Of a stretch of 64,000 bases of DNA, positions 21,949-33,216 are shown piece after piece (positions within the stretch are counted from its first letter, which is position 1; every line of letters begins with the position of its first letter). A model generated the notes under the pieces. It had not been told where the DNA came from. It searched no databases and worked only from the letters and a program-made list of their open reading frames with translations. Position numbers and translations under genes: made by a program. Where the stretch lies: positions 44,767,362 through 44,831,361 of the forward strand of contig CM047425.1 of NCBI GenBank assembly GCA_026168455.1, in the 5' to 3' direction. This stretch comes from Theocolax elegans (taxonomy: Eukaryota > Arthropoda > Insecta > Hymenoptera > Cerocephalidae).

Positions 21949-22560
21949 ATATACATAATTTTATATACACAATAAAATAAATAAACTAACTATCCGTTTT
22001 ATATTTATTGTCCATTTAAATAGCGCCATCAGCGCCATCATATACACATAAGTACAATTTATATTGCATTTTATGTAACCCGCGTCCCGTATCCAAATTT
22101 GATTTTCAAATTTCTTTTATTTTTTTACAAAAATATTTTTTTATAACAATTCCCTTTTTTTTTATTTATTTTTTAATACACAAAATCGAATAGAAAAAAA
22201 AGAAATATAATAAAAAAATTTATTTATTAATAAAACTATAATATTTTTATAACAAAATTTGATATAAAAAAATATAAAACAATAAAAAATATTTACCACA
22301 CACAAAAATAAAATTTTAAAAGAAATCTAAACGTCAAACCCTATGCATGTTTTTAAATAAAATTAAACAAAAAACTTTGTTTTTAAACTTGAAAAATTTG
22401 GACTTGAATGTTAAATAAACACAACGAACTTTTTCTAAATATAAGCCTATCTTTAATACTAAATAATATTAACTATTTTTCTTAAATTAGATTTCAATTT
22501 CAGGAACATAATCAACATAAACAGTTATACCAGTAAATAAAAAATTAACAAATTTAAACA
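21949..22560. other. Very AT-rich low-complexity sequence
   Basis: Long A and T runs with no gene. Confidence 0.4.
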
Positions 22561-23330
22561 ATATATCGATGGCTCCTAATCATATAATGCTATATCAAAA
22601 AACGATTTCATACAATGCTAATTCAAAAGAATGTTTCATATCATTCTATTTCAGAAAGTTCTTTCATAGAAGGCTATTTCAAAAAGTTCTTTCATATAAT
22701 GCTATTTCAAAAAACTGTTTCATATAATTCCATTTCAAAATAAATTTCATATAATGCTATTTGAAAAATACTTTCATAAGATTCTATTTCAGAATGTGAT
22801 TTCATATAATTCTATTTGAAAATACAATTTCATATGGTACTATTTAAAACGTAATTTTATAGAATGATGTTTTAAAAAGTGTCAAAATAATTCTATCGAA
22901 CCCGGGACTTTATTCAGTAAGACTAAAATCCCTAAAAGGTAAATAAAAGAAATTACTTAATTTTTAATGTTAATAATACGATATAATTAAATTATTTTAA
23001 ATGAATGCAATATTTATTACTTATTAATAAAACTTTTAATTTCAGCATTAACATTATAGTTTACTTGAATAAACAATTTTTGTATCTATTTAAATAAAAT
23101 ATTTTAAAAAATTAAATTTTTTAAAACAATTGATGTAAAAATATTTTGTTTAAATAGATACAAAAATTGTTTATTCAAGTGAACTATAATGTTAATGCTG
23201 AAATTAAAAGTTTTATTAATAAGTAATAAATATTGCATTCATTTAAAATAATTTAATTATATCGTATTATTAACATTAAAAATTAAGTAATTTCTTTTAT
23301 TTACCTTTTAGGGATTTTAGTCTTATTGAA
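22561..23330. mobile_element. Palindromic element, left portion, opened by the BEL/Pao insertion
   Basis: Outer arm 22,561-22,917 is the reverse complement of 31,528-31,884 and consists of about eleven diverged copies of a ~30-bp phrase (TTTCATATAATGCTATTTCA). The inner part 22,918-23,330 is itself a palindrome from TAAGACTAAAATCCC to GGGATTTTAGTCTTA with its centre near 23,125. The right outer arm resumes directly after the retrotransposon, so the element was about 1.1 kb before insertion. Confidence 0.75.
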
Positions 23331-24174
23331 TGTAACTTCGTAGTTACACAATCCCCGCGCGTTTGTATGTGTAAGTGTTAGGGAGGAAGGAATAAGGATG
23401 CGGTTAAATAAATCTAATCGATTTGAGCCATAAATAGTTTACAATTTATTGGCTCAGAGGAGAAAACCCCGAAGGGAAAAAAACTCCTTGAAATTACAAT
23501 GATAGGAAAGAATTAGAGAATGAGAGAGAGAGAAAGAGTAAATGATATTGTTGAGTGAGCGTTGTAGCTCGTCCGGAGAGTCGTCACCCCCGAGGAAAGG
23601 TCGTCACCTTTCGCTGAGTCTTGTAGGTTTGCATAGTGTGTGTGTGTGTATATAACGCGCGAAATATAATTAAACGCGCCGCGACACGACTCGCGAAAGT
23701 ACACGTAAAGAGCGCGAACACCGAGAACCCGAGAAGCGCGCGATCGCGTCGCGAAAGATCACACGATACGGACGAACGAACGCGGACGCGACGCGGAAGC
23801 CAGGCCTTTTTCCTACCTATTATAACAGCGCCTACCCGGTTTTCACCTAATTGTCGATGTCTGTCTGGTGATGGTCCTCAGGTTCCAAGTTGTCGTCTCG
23901 TAATGCCTCTGTTAATTGCCTCGATAAAAAATGAAGAAAAACTGATCGATCGTCGTTGCGAGCACCGACCGCGCACCTTGCAACCCAACCCCCACCTCTC
24001 GAACGCGTAACTAAGCTATTGGTTTCGAGCGCGGTCTTGAATACTCCCTCCCTTCTTTCCTTACTAACTATCTATTTATTTGTACGGCGCGACTATGGAC
24101 GTGTTTCGACGTTCGTTTACTTGAGCGCGCGTGTTTTAAAAAGATTGCGTTGCATCTTGCGATGCGACGTAACA
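23331..24174 (-). repeat. BEL/Pao 3' LTR
   Basis: 844 bp, TGTAACTTCGTAGTTACACA to GCGACGTAACA on the plus strand (the ends are complementary, so TGTTACG begins it on the minus strand). It lacks the 51-bp segment present in the 5' LTR at 31,255-31,308. Confidence 0.95.
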
Positions 24175-24190
24175 TACTCCCCCCCGCAAA
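24175..24190 (-). promoter_or_regulatory. Polypurine tract next to the 3' LTR
   Basis: The minus strand reads GCGGGGGGGAGTA immediately before the LTR start TGTTACG, the expected place for the plus-strand primer of reverse transcription. Confidence 0.75.
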
Positions 24191-24306
24191 AGATGAAGAA
24201 TCGAACCGTAAAAGAAAAGAAAAAATAAATTTATAAACGACGTTTCGATGTGTGTTTAGTGTTTGACAGATAGTGATGAAGAAGACGTACATTTGACGAA
24301 GTGCAA

Positions 24307-26661
24307 TTACAATTGAATCGGTAATTTACATAGTTGTGTTAAATTGCGTTTATATACTCCGTTAGATGTTTTAACGGTTGCTACACGGGTGATGTCATCG
24401 CTTCCGGGGTGAAGTTGTTGTATAATGCCCAAGTGCCATTGGAGACATGGTTGCAGCTTATCAATAATTAACACGATTGATCCAATTTCAATTCCATTGT
24501 CGCCCTTATGCCATTTCTGCCTTTTTTGCAATTCTGTTAAATATTCTAGCTGCCACCGTTTCCAGAAGTCCTGCCTGGCTTTAGATATAAAATTCCATAC
24601 TGTTAATCGTGAATCTGGAACATTAAGATAATTTTCCTCGGGCAGTATCGTGAGAGGCTTTCCTACTAATAAATGCGCTGGTGTTAACGCTAAAGGGTCA
24701 TTAGGATCGCTCGAAAGCGCGCATAAGGGACGTGAATTTAATATAGCTTCTATTTCGATCGCGAAAGTATTAAGCTCCTCGAACGTGAGCAATTGACTAC
24801 CTATTACTCGTTTAAAATGATGTTTAAAGGATTTCACTGCCGCTTCCCATAAACCTCCAAAATGAGGGGAAAGACGCGGATTGAAATGCCATTTAATATT
24901 TTTTCTAATTGCGAAGTTGTTAATATCGTTTTTAAATTCTTGAGAGTTGAATAATGCATATAATTCTTTGAGAATTGAATTTGCACCAACAAAATTCGTC
25001 CCATTATCGGGAAAAACATGATGTGGAATAGCCCTTCTAGAAATAAAACGTCGAAATGCTCCCAAAAAACCCGAGGTAGTCAAATCACTCACGATCTCTA
25101 TATGCACTGCCTTGGTCGCCATGCAAATAAACACGCACCCGTAAACCTTAATTTTATTTCGATTTCGAAATTTTTTTTCCTTGATGAAAAGCGGTCCGAA
25201 ATAATCAATACCGGTGTTCTCAAATGCGCTTGACGGTGTTACTCTCGATTTCGGTAGATCGCCCATGGGAAACTGTATAGGATTCGCATTATGCCGTGTG
25301 CATTGTATACATCGACGAAGGGTTCGGCGCACTTGATTTTTGCCGTCGACTATCCAAAAACGGTGTCTCAGTGTATAAAGTGTAGACTGGATTCCGGAAT
25401 GAAAATTATTTAAGTGAGTTTCTCTAATAATTAGATCAGTTACATAATGATTTTTAGGGAGAAGAATCGGATTTTTTTGTTCGATTTCTAAATTCGAGTG
25501 TCGCAAACGACCTTCTACTCTAAGCAAACCGAATTCATCTACGAAAGGATTGAGTGATGCTAATCGGGTATCTTTAACTTTACCTGTGGTTTTAATTTTT
25601 TCTATTTCGGCGCCGAACTGTTCCTCCTGTATTAATCGTAATACCTTCCGTTCTGTGTCTAACTTTTCTTTTACGCTAATAGTCCTTTCGGAATATTTTA
25701 CATTTTTACAAATAAATCGCATACAATACGCAATTGTGTGTAACAGTGTGACATACGACGAGAATCGTTCGAAAATGTTGCAACTAATAGGCTGAAGCGA
25801 TAAACAGATTTTTTTCTTTAATCCTGGAATCTTTACACAAGGCGCAGCCTCACTCGCGGGCCAATTAGAGGACGACTCACCTAACCAATTTGGACCTGTA
25901 AACCATTGTTGGTTTCTAATAAAATCTTCAGGTAATTGTCCCCGTGACAGCGCGTCAGCTGGGTTATCTTGTGTCCGGATATGTCGCCAGATGATTTCTT
26001 CTCCCACCGATTGAATCTCCGCTACTCGATTAGTCTCAAAGGTCTTTAACACTTGCGGTTGCTTTCGTAACCAATGTAAAACGATCGTAGAGTCGGACCA
26101 AAATATTACTTTATCAATCTTGAATTCAAAAACTGATCGCATTTCTTTATACAAGCGGGCAAGTGTCAAAGCGCCGCAGAGTTCCAATCTGGGTATAGTT
26201 GTCGGTTTAATGGGAGCCACTCGTGATTTTGCGCAGGCCAATCGCACGACCGTTTCGCGATTTTTGTCACTCGAGCGAATGTATAAACAAGCTCCATAAC
26301 CAACGTTACTAGCGTCACAAAACCCGTGTAACTCGATGTTAATTGCATTTTTTATTAAAAGAGAACGCTCTATACGCAAATCGTGTATCGCGTTTAATTG
26401 ATTTTTGAAACTAGACCAAATCGCGAACAAGTCGTGCGGTACCGGTTCGTCCCAATCTATCTTAGCACTCCAACATTTTTGAATGATTGATTTGGCAGTT
26501 AAAACTACGGGTCCTAGTAATCCTAATGGGTCGTAAATTTTTGCTATTTCGGATAATATTTTGCGTTTCGTTACCACGTCTTTTATCTCGATAGGTTCTA
26601 CAGTATAAGTTAAATTGTCGATTTTAGAGTTCCAACCTACTCCTAACATTTTAACTATTGC
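24307..26661 (-). pseudogene. pol: BEL/Pao pol, RNase H and integrase half
   Basis: 780 residues from the first Met after the in-frame UAG. It continues the RT connection ([18 protein letters not shown]), then RNase H (FCDAS at 110-114, LELCGA at 155-160, SDSTIVLHW at 185), then integrase: zinc motif His412, His417, Cys447, Cys450, and catalytic Asp482 (IDYFGPL), Asp548 (FPDNGTN) and Glu602 (GGLWEAAVK). The C-terminal domain ends at 24,307 with no chromodomain. The frame is the same as that of the protease-RT half; only the UAG at 26,662-26,664 separates them. The domains look intact, but the enzyme could be made only if that stop were bypassed. Confidence 0.9.
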
Positions 26662-28161
26662 CTACTGTTCGATTGCGCAATCTAAATTAAAAATTTTACC
26701 TTCTATGTTGTCTAATGCGTGAGTGTGATTGGAAGCCCATTGTCGAATATTAAATCCGCCTAATTTTAATAAATCTATTATCTCGTCTTTAAGTTTTAAA
26801 ATTTCATTTAAATCGTTCGCGCCTGTCAGTAAATCGTCTACGTATAAGTCACGTTTAAGTGCCCTACGTGCGAGAGGAAATCTATCTCCGTCGTCGTCGG
26901 CTAGTCTTTGTACAGTTTGTATTGCTAAATATGGTGCAGAGGATACGCCAAACGTTACCGTATTTAATTCGTATACACTAATACCCTCCTTACTATACCA
27001 AAATATGCGTTGATATTTCCTATCATCGGGATGTACTAGAACCTGCCTATACATTTTTTCTATGTCTGCTGTCATTACGTATGTGTACGATCTAAATCTC
27101 AATAAGTGTACGAATAGTTTGTCTTGAATAGTCGGTCCAGTCAGTAGAGATTGATTTAATGAAATTCCTGTATTGGATTTGGCCGAAGCATCGAAGACTA
27201 CGCGTACCTTTGTTGTATTACTCGATAATTTGAAAACTGCGTGGTGGGGCATATAATAACCTTCGGATTCTTCGCTATCTATTAAACTCATGTGTCCTAA
27301 TTCGATGTATTCTCTCATAACCTTATGATATTCTAAGTTAAGCTTGTCATCTAATTTTAATCTACGCTGCATGGAATAAAAACGTTTCAAAGCCTGAGTG
27401 CGTGTTTCTCCTAACATAGGTTTCTTATCCTTGAATGGTAAACGTACTATGTATCTACCTGATTTGTCACGAATCGTATTCGAATTATAATGCGCTTCGC
27501 ATAACGCTTCCTCAGCTGTTTTATTGACTTTAAAACCTACTTCTTCTATCGCCCAAAATTTCGTTAAAATATCATTTAATTGAGAAATATTACAAGTTAC
27601 GGTTTTGACTTTACTATTGTTATTGTGTCCACCTGCTATAATCCAACCTAAGCGAGTTTTCTGAATGACTAAATCGATGTTATTTCGTGATAAATTAAAT
27701 TGACCTGCGTTGAACATCGACAAGGTCGCACCTGATCCTATAAGTAAATCGACCGGTCGAGGAATGTGAAACTCCGGATCGGCTAATTCTAACTTAATCG
27801 GTATATTAATCGATTCACGCGGAAATAGTTCTTCTGGTATTAAATTAGCTATTCTATTTACTATTAGAAAAGTTAAAGTTTTACTGAAATCGTTATATGT
27901 TGATTTGAATTTAACATCTACGCGACCTCTTGTTAAAGTATTCAAATCGTTTATAGCGCCTATTGGAATCACGTAGTCCTGGACCGGTAAATTTAATTTT
28001 TTCACGAAAGCTTCGGTTATGAAATGTGCTGTTGCACATGTGTCTAATAATGCTCGCGCTCTAATCTGATCGCCGTTTGCGTCTTGTGTAAATACTATAG
28101 CGCTGGTCATTAATTGCGATCGAGGTGCGCGAGAAATGGAGCTGAGAACGCTTTGATCTAG
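26662..28161 (-). CDS. pol: BEL/Pao pol, protease and reverse transcriptase half
   Basis: Open from directly behind the gag UGA; the first Met is at 28,110. Retropepsin motif ALLDTCATAHFI has catalytic Asp23 counted from that Met (DTC-A in place of DTGA). The RT spans roughly 230-470, with VVFDAS, LLTGP, TADIEKMYRQV and the catalytic YVDD at 423-426. It ends at an in-frame TAG (26,662-26,664) after CAIEQ, within the RT connection and far from any natural boundary, so I read this stop as a nonsense mutation. Expression of this half would depend on passing the gag stop or on internal initiation. Confidence 0.85.
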   Translation of the reverse strand, partial: LDQSVLSSISRAPRSQLMTSAIVFTQDANGDQIRARALLDTCATAHFITEAFVKKLNLPVQDYVIPIGAINDLNTLTRGRVDVKFKSTYNDFSKTLTFLIVNRIANLIPEELFPRESINIPIKLELADPEFHIPRPVDLLIGSGATLSMFNAGQFNLSRNNIDLVIQKTRLGWIIAGGHNNNSKVKTVTCNISQLNDILTKFWAIEEVGFKVNKTAEEALCEAHYNSNTIRDKSGRYIVRLPFKDKKPMLGETRTQALKRFYSMQRRLKLDDKLNLEYHKVMREYIELGHMSLIDSEESEGYYMPHHAVFKLSSNTTKVRVVFDASAKSNTGISLNQSLLTGPTIQDKLFVHLLRFRSYTYVMTADIEKMYRQVLVHPDDRKYQRIFWYSKEGISVYELNTVTFGVSSAPYLAIQTVQRLADDDGDRFPLARRALKRDLYVDDLLTGANDLNEILKLKDEIIDLLKLGGFNIRQWASNHTHALDNIEGKIFNLDCAIEQ

Positions 28162-28164
28162 TCA
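28162..28164 (-). promoter_or_regulatory. gag/pol UGA stop in a CUAG context (possible readthrough signal)
   Basis: The minus strand reads AAA TTA TGA CTA GAT. The codons after the stop remain open and lead in the same frame, 17 codons later, into the protease Met. UGA followed by CUAG is an established high-readthrough context in animal and viral mRNAs. Readthrough here would give Gag and Gag-Pol from one mRNA. The arrangement is directly visible; its use is inferred. Confidence 0.6.
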
Positions 28165-29365
28165 TAATTTAGGTATAATCTCGGTTACCTCTGCTACCGT
28201 TCGACCGGAGCCCGACGGGTGCAAGAGCGTATGGTGTTTTTCGCAGCAAATTTTGCAAGATCTCGACGTACATTCTCCTCTATGTTGATTTAAGCAATTA
28301 CGACACAGACCCTTTTCATTAACGAATGCGCCCTTTTCTTTTAATGTTAATCGATGGAATTCTGGACATTTATAAAGACTATGATCCCGCCCGCATCGAA
28401 AGCATGAGCTTGTGTTATGCACAATCATAGCGCGATCAGTTGCATTGGACTTTATCATTTTATGCGGTCGGCTTTCGTAATCGTTACTTTTCCTAACGCG
28501 AGTCTCGCTTGGTGCAGCCGTCGGTCTCCGCTCGAATCTACACAGTCGGTACGCGGTTTCGTTTATGAATTTAACGAATTGATCGAATTCCGGTAGTTCG
28601 TCTAAAGAGAGAGAATCCTCCCATTTCCTACGGATCTCGATCGGGAGTTTAAGTTCTAATATATATATAATCATATGAGGGTCGATTTTAATTTTCAAAG
28701 TTTCGAGCATAGTGATATGCTGCCTAGTTTCGTCGACCAGCTGCGTCAAGCTCGACGAGGTCGCGTGTAAAATCGGTTTCATGTTTAAAATGGCTTCATA
28801 ATGTCTAGTCACTAGCGCGCGTTTTCTTTCGTAAGCTTCAGTTAATAATTTCCAAGCGTTTCTATAATTTTCTGCGCATGCGGTAAAGATAGCTACTTTA
28901 GTGGCCGCCTCGCCTTCTAAACAATTTTTTAAATAAATGAATTTTGTGAGTAAATCGATGTCGTTTCGCGAATCTACCATGGTCATAAAAATATTCTTAA
29001 AAGATAACCATTGATCGTGGTTACCGTCGAACTTGGGCAGCTGTGCGACCGGGAGTTTAAGAGTACGCTGCTTTTCTAAGAAAGTTGAGCTCCCCATGGG
29101 TTCATCAGGCGCGCGAGCGTTACTAGTGTTTGTCGCGCACATGTTTTCAATTCTAGTCGCGACCTCATAATATTTGTCTTGGATTTCAGCTATCTCGTCT
29201 GCTCTTTCTACTTTAGGTTCGAGAATCGATAATTCATCGTGTAACTCCTCGTAATTGATCCCATTTTTCGGCGTCAAGTGCATTTACCGCGCCGGTCAGT
29301 TGCGCCTTAAGAGTAGTTCGTTTTTGGGTAATATACGCAATACGCTGGGTACTTTCCTGCGACAT
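28162..29365 (-). pseudogene. gag: BEL/Pao gag, with one frame change near the N-terminus
   Basis: Structural nucleocapsid polyprotein. The likely start at 29,365 gives MSQESTQRIAYITQKR and a TLKAQLTGAVNALDA segment typical of BEL gag N-termini. The frame shifts by one in a short A run near 29,268, after which a long frame (Met at 29,283) continues through IEDLELP-type capsid sequence (KLPVAQLPKFDGNHDQW) to Cys-His boxes CFRCGRDHSLYKC (CX2CX3HX4C) and CRNCLNQH, then CKICCEKHHTLLH. It ends at the UGA at 28,162. The A-run difference may be a real mutation or a homopolymer error. Confidence 0.85.
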
Positions 29366-30632
29366 GATGACTTCGAGCTAGTGCAACTTTAATAACCTTT
29401 TTTATTTTATATCGGACCCCCCCTTTGCGTTTCAAATAAAGAAATATCCTTGTTTTTCCTCCCCCTTTTTTTTATGTAGAATGTATGTATGTATGAATCA
29501 AATTTTATAAACGACTGAAAGAATAAGTTGCACGAACTCGGGCTCTGGGTGAGTGTGTATGTGTATATAAAATTAATTTTAGTAACCTTAAACAAATTTC
29601 AACAAATCTTACGTAAAACCTTTTAATAAACAAAAAACATATATTATAATGATATTCGAATTTAAATTATATTTGCATTTAAATGAATTTAGATTGGATT
29701 GACTATGAAACAAAACGCACACATACGCACACGCCCGTTCCTATAACCTTAACTAAATATCTGAATCTAATTGTATTATAAAATATGAAATATGAAATTG
29801 TTGCGATTCTACTTAAGCAATTTGAAGCATAAATGAATTTAGTATTTGAGGTTGTATGATTTTAAAACTGATAGATATGGAATTATCAAATTGTTTGTGT
29901 GAAGTTAATATGTAACACTAAAAAAAAAGAAATTAATAATCTTAAACAAAATGATTTTATAATGATTTTCGCAACAATCTCATTAAATAGGCAACAATGG
30001 AATGAGTTGCCTTTGACTTAACTCGCCACGTTATTTCTTATGTGAAACGCAAATTTAAGTATAAATGACAAAATTAGATTGAAAATGAAAATCTATAAAA
30101 TGTATACTTTTATAAAATGAATTCTATTTTAATTTTGTAAAAGTTAAAGTAATTGATTTGAAATGATTTAAAACAAAATGAATTTATTAATTTGAGCGTT
30201 ACGTACCGATTTGAAACAAAATTTTAATTTGAATGACTTAAAAAAAATAATGAAATTACTTAAAATATTTGATTGAATGGAAATAAAGTTAAATTTTAAA
30301 ATGATTTTAGCAAATAGAGGAAGATAAAGATAATCTTGTTAAATTGTGCGTTTCTACATATGTATATAGATATCAATATTTACTCGAGACTTGACCTTTT
30401 AACTGGAAGCGATGTGGCCGTTGGCTGGTTCCCGGAAGCGAGACGGTTGATGTTTTGGTATCGTCTTCCCGCTTTGCTGATCTCTCTCTCTCTTTCTGTT
30501 TAATGATGATGCTTATACCTCTCTCTCTCTCGAATCGACGATGATCGAAGCGGATGAACGAAGTCCTTGTATGTATGGCACGTTTTTCGTAGTCAGGGTT
30601 GTGTAGAACCGACCTCACAGGTGCCGCACCAA
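29366..30632 (-). other. BEL/Pao leader between 5' LTR and gag
   Basis: About 1.27 kb of AT-rich, non-coding sequence with a CT microsatellite near 30,480-30,500. This is long for such a leader. It holds the likely primer-binding site at its LTR-proximal end and presumably the packaging signal. No open frame of interest is seen. Confidence 0.6.
30614..30631 (-). promoter_or_regulatory. Candidate primer-binding site
   Basis: One base after the 5' LTR the minus strand reads TGGTGCGGCACCTGTGAG. TGG is the expected complement of a tRNA CCA end. I cannot assign the tRNA species. Confidence 0.45.
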
Positions 30633-31527
30633 TGTAACTTCGTAGTTACACAATCCCCGCGCGTTTGTATGTGTAAGTGTTAAGGAGGAAGGAATAAGGA
30701 TGCGGTTAAATAAATCTAATCGATTTGAGCCATAAATAGTTTACAATTTATTGGCTCAGAGGAGAAAACCCCGAAGGGAAAAAAACTCCTTGAAATTACA
30801 ATGATAGGAAAGAATTAGAGAATGAGAGAGAGAGAAAGAGTAAATGATATTGTTGAGTGAGCGTTGTAGCTCGTCCGGAGAGTCGTCACCCCCGAGGAAA
30901 GGTCGTCACCTTTCGCTGAGTCTTGTAGGTTTGCGTAGTGTGTGTGTGTGTATATAACGCGCGAAATATAATTAAACGCGCCGCGACACGACTCGCGAAA
31001 GTACACGTAAAGAGCGCGAACACCGAGAACCCGAGAAGAGCGCGATCGCGTCGCGAAAGATCACACGATACGGACGAACGAACGCGGACGCGACGCGGAA
31101 GCCAGGCCTTTTTCCTACCTATTATAACAGCGCCTACCCGGTTTTCACCTAATTGTCGATGTCTGTCTGGTGATGGTCCTCAGGTTCCAAGTTGTCGTCT
31201 CGTAATGCCTCTGTTAATTGCCTCGATAAAAAATGAAGAAAAACTGATCGATCGTACCGGCTCGCACGGAATCGGAAATCGAAGTCCCCTAAAAACGTGC
31301 GCGTGTCGTTGCGAGCACCGACCGCGCGCCTTGCAACCCAACCCCCACCTCTCGAACGCGTAACTAAGCTATTGGTTTCGAGCGCGGTCTTGAATACTCC
31401 CTCCCTTCTTTCCTTACTAACTATCTATTTATTTGTACAGCGCGACTATGGACGTGTTTCGACGTGCGTTTACTTGAGCGCGCGTGTTTTAAAAAGATTG
31501 CGTTGCATCTTGCGATGCGACGTAACA
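30633..31527 (-). repeat. BEL/Pao 5' LTR
   Basis: 895 bp. Against the 3' LTR I count six substitutions and a 51-bp insertion (starting TACCGGCTCGCACGG). It is GC-rich in its centre and contains the element's promoter by position. Confidence 0.95.
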
Positions 31528-31884
31528 CTGAATAAAGTCCCGGGTTCGATAGAATTATTTTGACACTTTTTAAAACATCATTCTATAAAATTACGTTTTA
31601 AATAGTATCATATGAAATTGTATTTTCAAATAAAATTATATGAAATCACATTCTGAAATAGAATCTTATGAAAGTATTTTTCAAATAGCATTATATGAAA
31701 TTTATTTTGAAATGGAATTATATGAAACAGTTTTTTGAAATAGCATTATATGAAAGAACTTTTTGAAATAGCCTTCTATGAAAGAACTTTCTGAAATAGA
31801 ATGATATGAAACATTCTTTTGAATTAGCATTGTATGAAATCGTTTTTTGAAATAGCATTATATGATCAGGAGCCATCGATATAT
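31528..31884. mobile_element. Right arm of the palindromic element opened by BEL/Pao
   Basis: Reverse complement of 22,561-22,917, from CTGAATAAAGTCCCGGG to GAGCCATCGATATAT. Same ~30-bp internal repeats. Confidence 0.75.
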
Positions 31885-32145
31885 GAATGTTGCTCTATAT
31901 CGAATAAATAAATTAATTATATGGTTTCATATAGACAAATTTAAATTGTACAATATTTTACCACATTTACTATTACCTTTACTGTCCGAAATATACGTGC
32001 CATTAACATTGTTTCACCAAATATTCTTTAGAAGAAACATTAATGTAAAAAAAAACTTTATAGTTTTATATAAATATATGAAAATTATGTATATATGCAT
32101 TTGTTTTAAATCACGTTAACTCTTCTTTCAAAAATATGTTTCCTA

Positions 32146-33214
32146 CACTGAGAGAAAGGAATATTTGTTTCAATTGACGTTTCTTAACAGTTAAGATCTG
32201 ATGACTTAAATAGGAGCAAATGAATATTTCTTTGCAGTTAAGTACTATTTGAGGCAGTTCTTAACAGTTAAACTTTCATTCATTTCTATTTTGTGTTCAA
32301 AATTACAAGAGTCAAGTATTAACTGTTAATGCCTGAGATGTAATTATTAATACACATTATTTCGTTACTTAATAATATTTATTTAATCTGATATAATTTT
32401 ATTTATGTACAAATTTCTTTTGTACAATAATATTTATGTACATAATATGCACATTGAGTTAACGGGGTGCCATAGTCAACCCCATAAGCATAACTCGAAA
32501 AAAGAATTAAAAAAGAATTTTAAAATTCATTTAGAATTGGCAAATGTCCGAGGACATTCTCAGATATTTTAAGAACTCTTTGAAATCCCTTTTAGATTTC
32601 TTTTTTGGATTGTTGCTTATGGGGAATATTTATCCTCCCTACCATATCGGCAATCGTGATTATTAGTAATAAATTTGTAAATAAAACAGTATGTAAAAAA
32701 ATAAGAGAAGAGGCGCATTCATTTACTGATAATATAACTGTGTGCCGAAATTCAGATTAAAATTATATTGCGTTTTTGAGAAAAGTCTTACCAAAAATGT
32801 AAACCTAACCTCAATAAGGTGAAAAGATTTGATATTTTTGGTAAGACTTTTCTCGAAAACGCAATAATATTTTAATATAAAATTCAACACACAGTTAGAT
32901 TGTCAATAAACAAACGCGCTTCTGCTCTTATTTTTTCACATACGGTTCTACTTTTTTATTAATTAATCATCAAAAAATGAGTGTGAAACCCCCTTAATAT
33001 TAAATATTATCGTAACGTTTTATATACAAAATTGCATTCATTAACTGTTAACAATTATTTCTTTACAAAAACGCAGTTCTAAAATTATCTAAAATCTTAA
33101 TAGTTAAGAACTTCGTGTTGATATCAAAGAAATATATGTTTTGTTACAAGTCAATGTAAATTTTTAGTAACAAATGCACAATTTCTTTCTCACAAATGTT
33201 CCTTTCTCTCAGTG
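32146..33214. mobile_element. 1.07-kb MITE with CACTGAGAGAAAGG ends and TA duplication
   Basis: Terminal inverted repeats CACTGAGAGAAAGGAAYATT; TA at 32,144-32,145 and 33,215-33,216. Inside, 32,745-32,895 is a second, tight palindrome built on GCGTTTTYGAGAAAAGTCTTACC. No transposase is encoded. Bounded on the left by 260 bp of AT-rich sequence with no gene. Confidence 0.75.
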
Positions 33215-33216
33215 TA

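Larger units (their letters stand above)
23331..31527 (-). mobile_element. BEL/Pao LTR retrotransposon, nearly complete
   Basis: LTRs lie at 23,331-24,174 (3') and 30,633-31,527 (5'). Internal order on the minus strand is leader, gag, protease, RT, RNase H, integrase, polypurine tract. The flanks TTGAA (23,326-23,330) and CTGAA (31,528-31,532) look like a 5-bp target duplication with one change. The protein content (short Cys-His boxes in gag, DTCA protease, YVDD RT, '[10 protein letters not shown]' linker, HHCC/DDE integrase, no chromodomain) identifies BEL/Pao. The LTRs differ by six substitutions and a 51-bp indel, so insertion was recent. Three coding lesions or stops are described under gag and pol. 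Confidence 0.95.

Noticed and set aside
23636..24228. Plus-strand frames in the BEL LTRs (also 30,938-31,563)
   Set aside because: They are present in both LTRs, on the strand opposite the element, and end within LTR or UTR sequence.
26662..26664. UAG in pol as a second programmed readthrough site
   Set aside because: It lies inside the RT connection domain, not at a protein boundary, and lacks a CUAG or CARYYA context.
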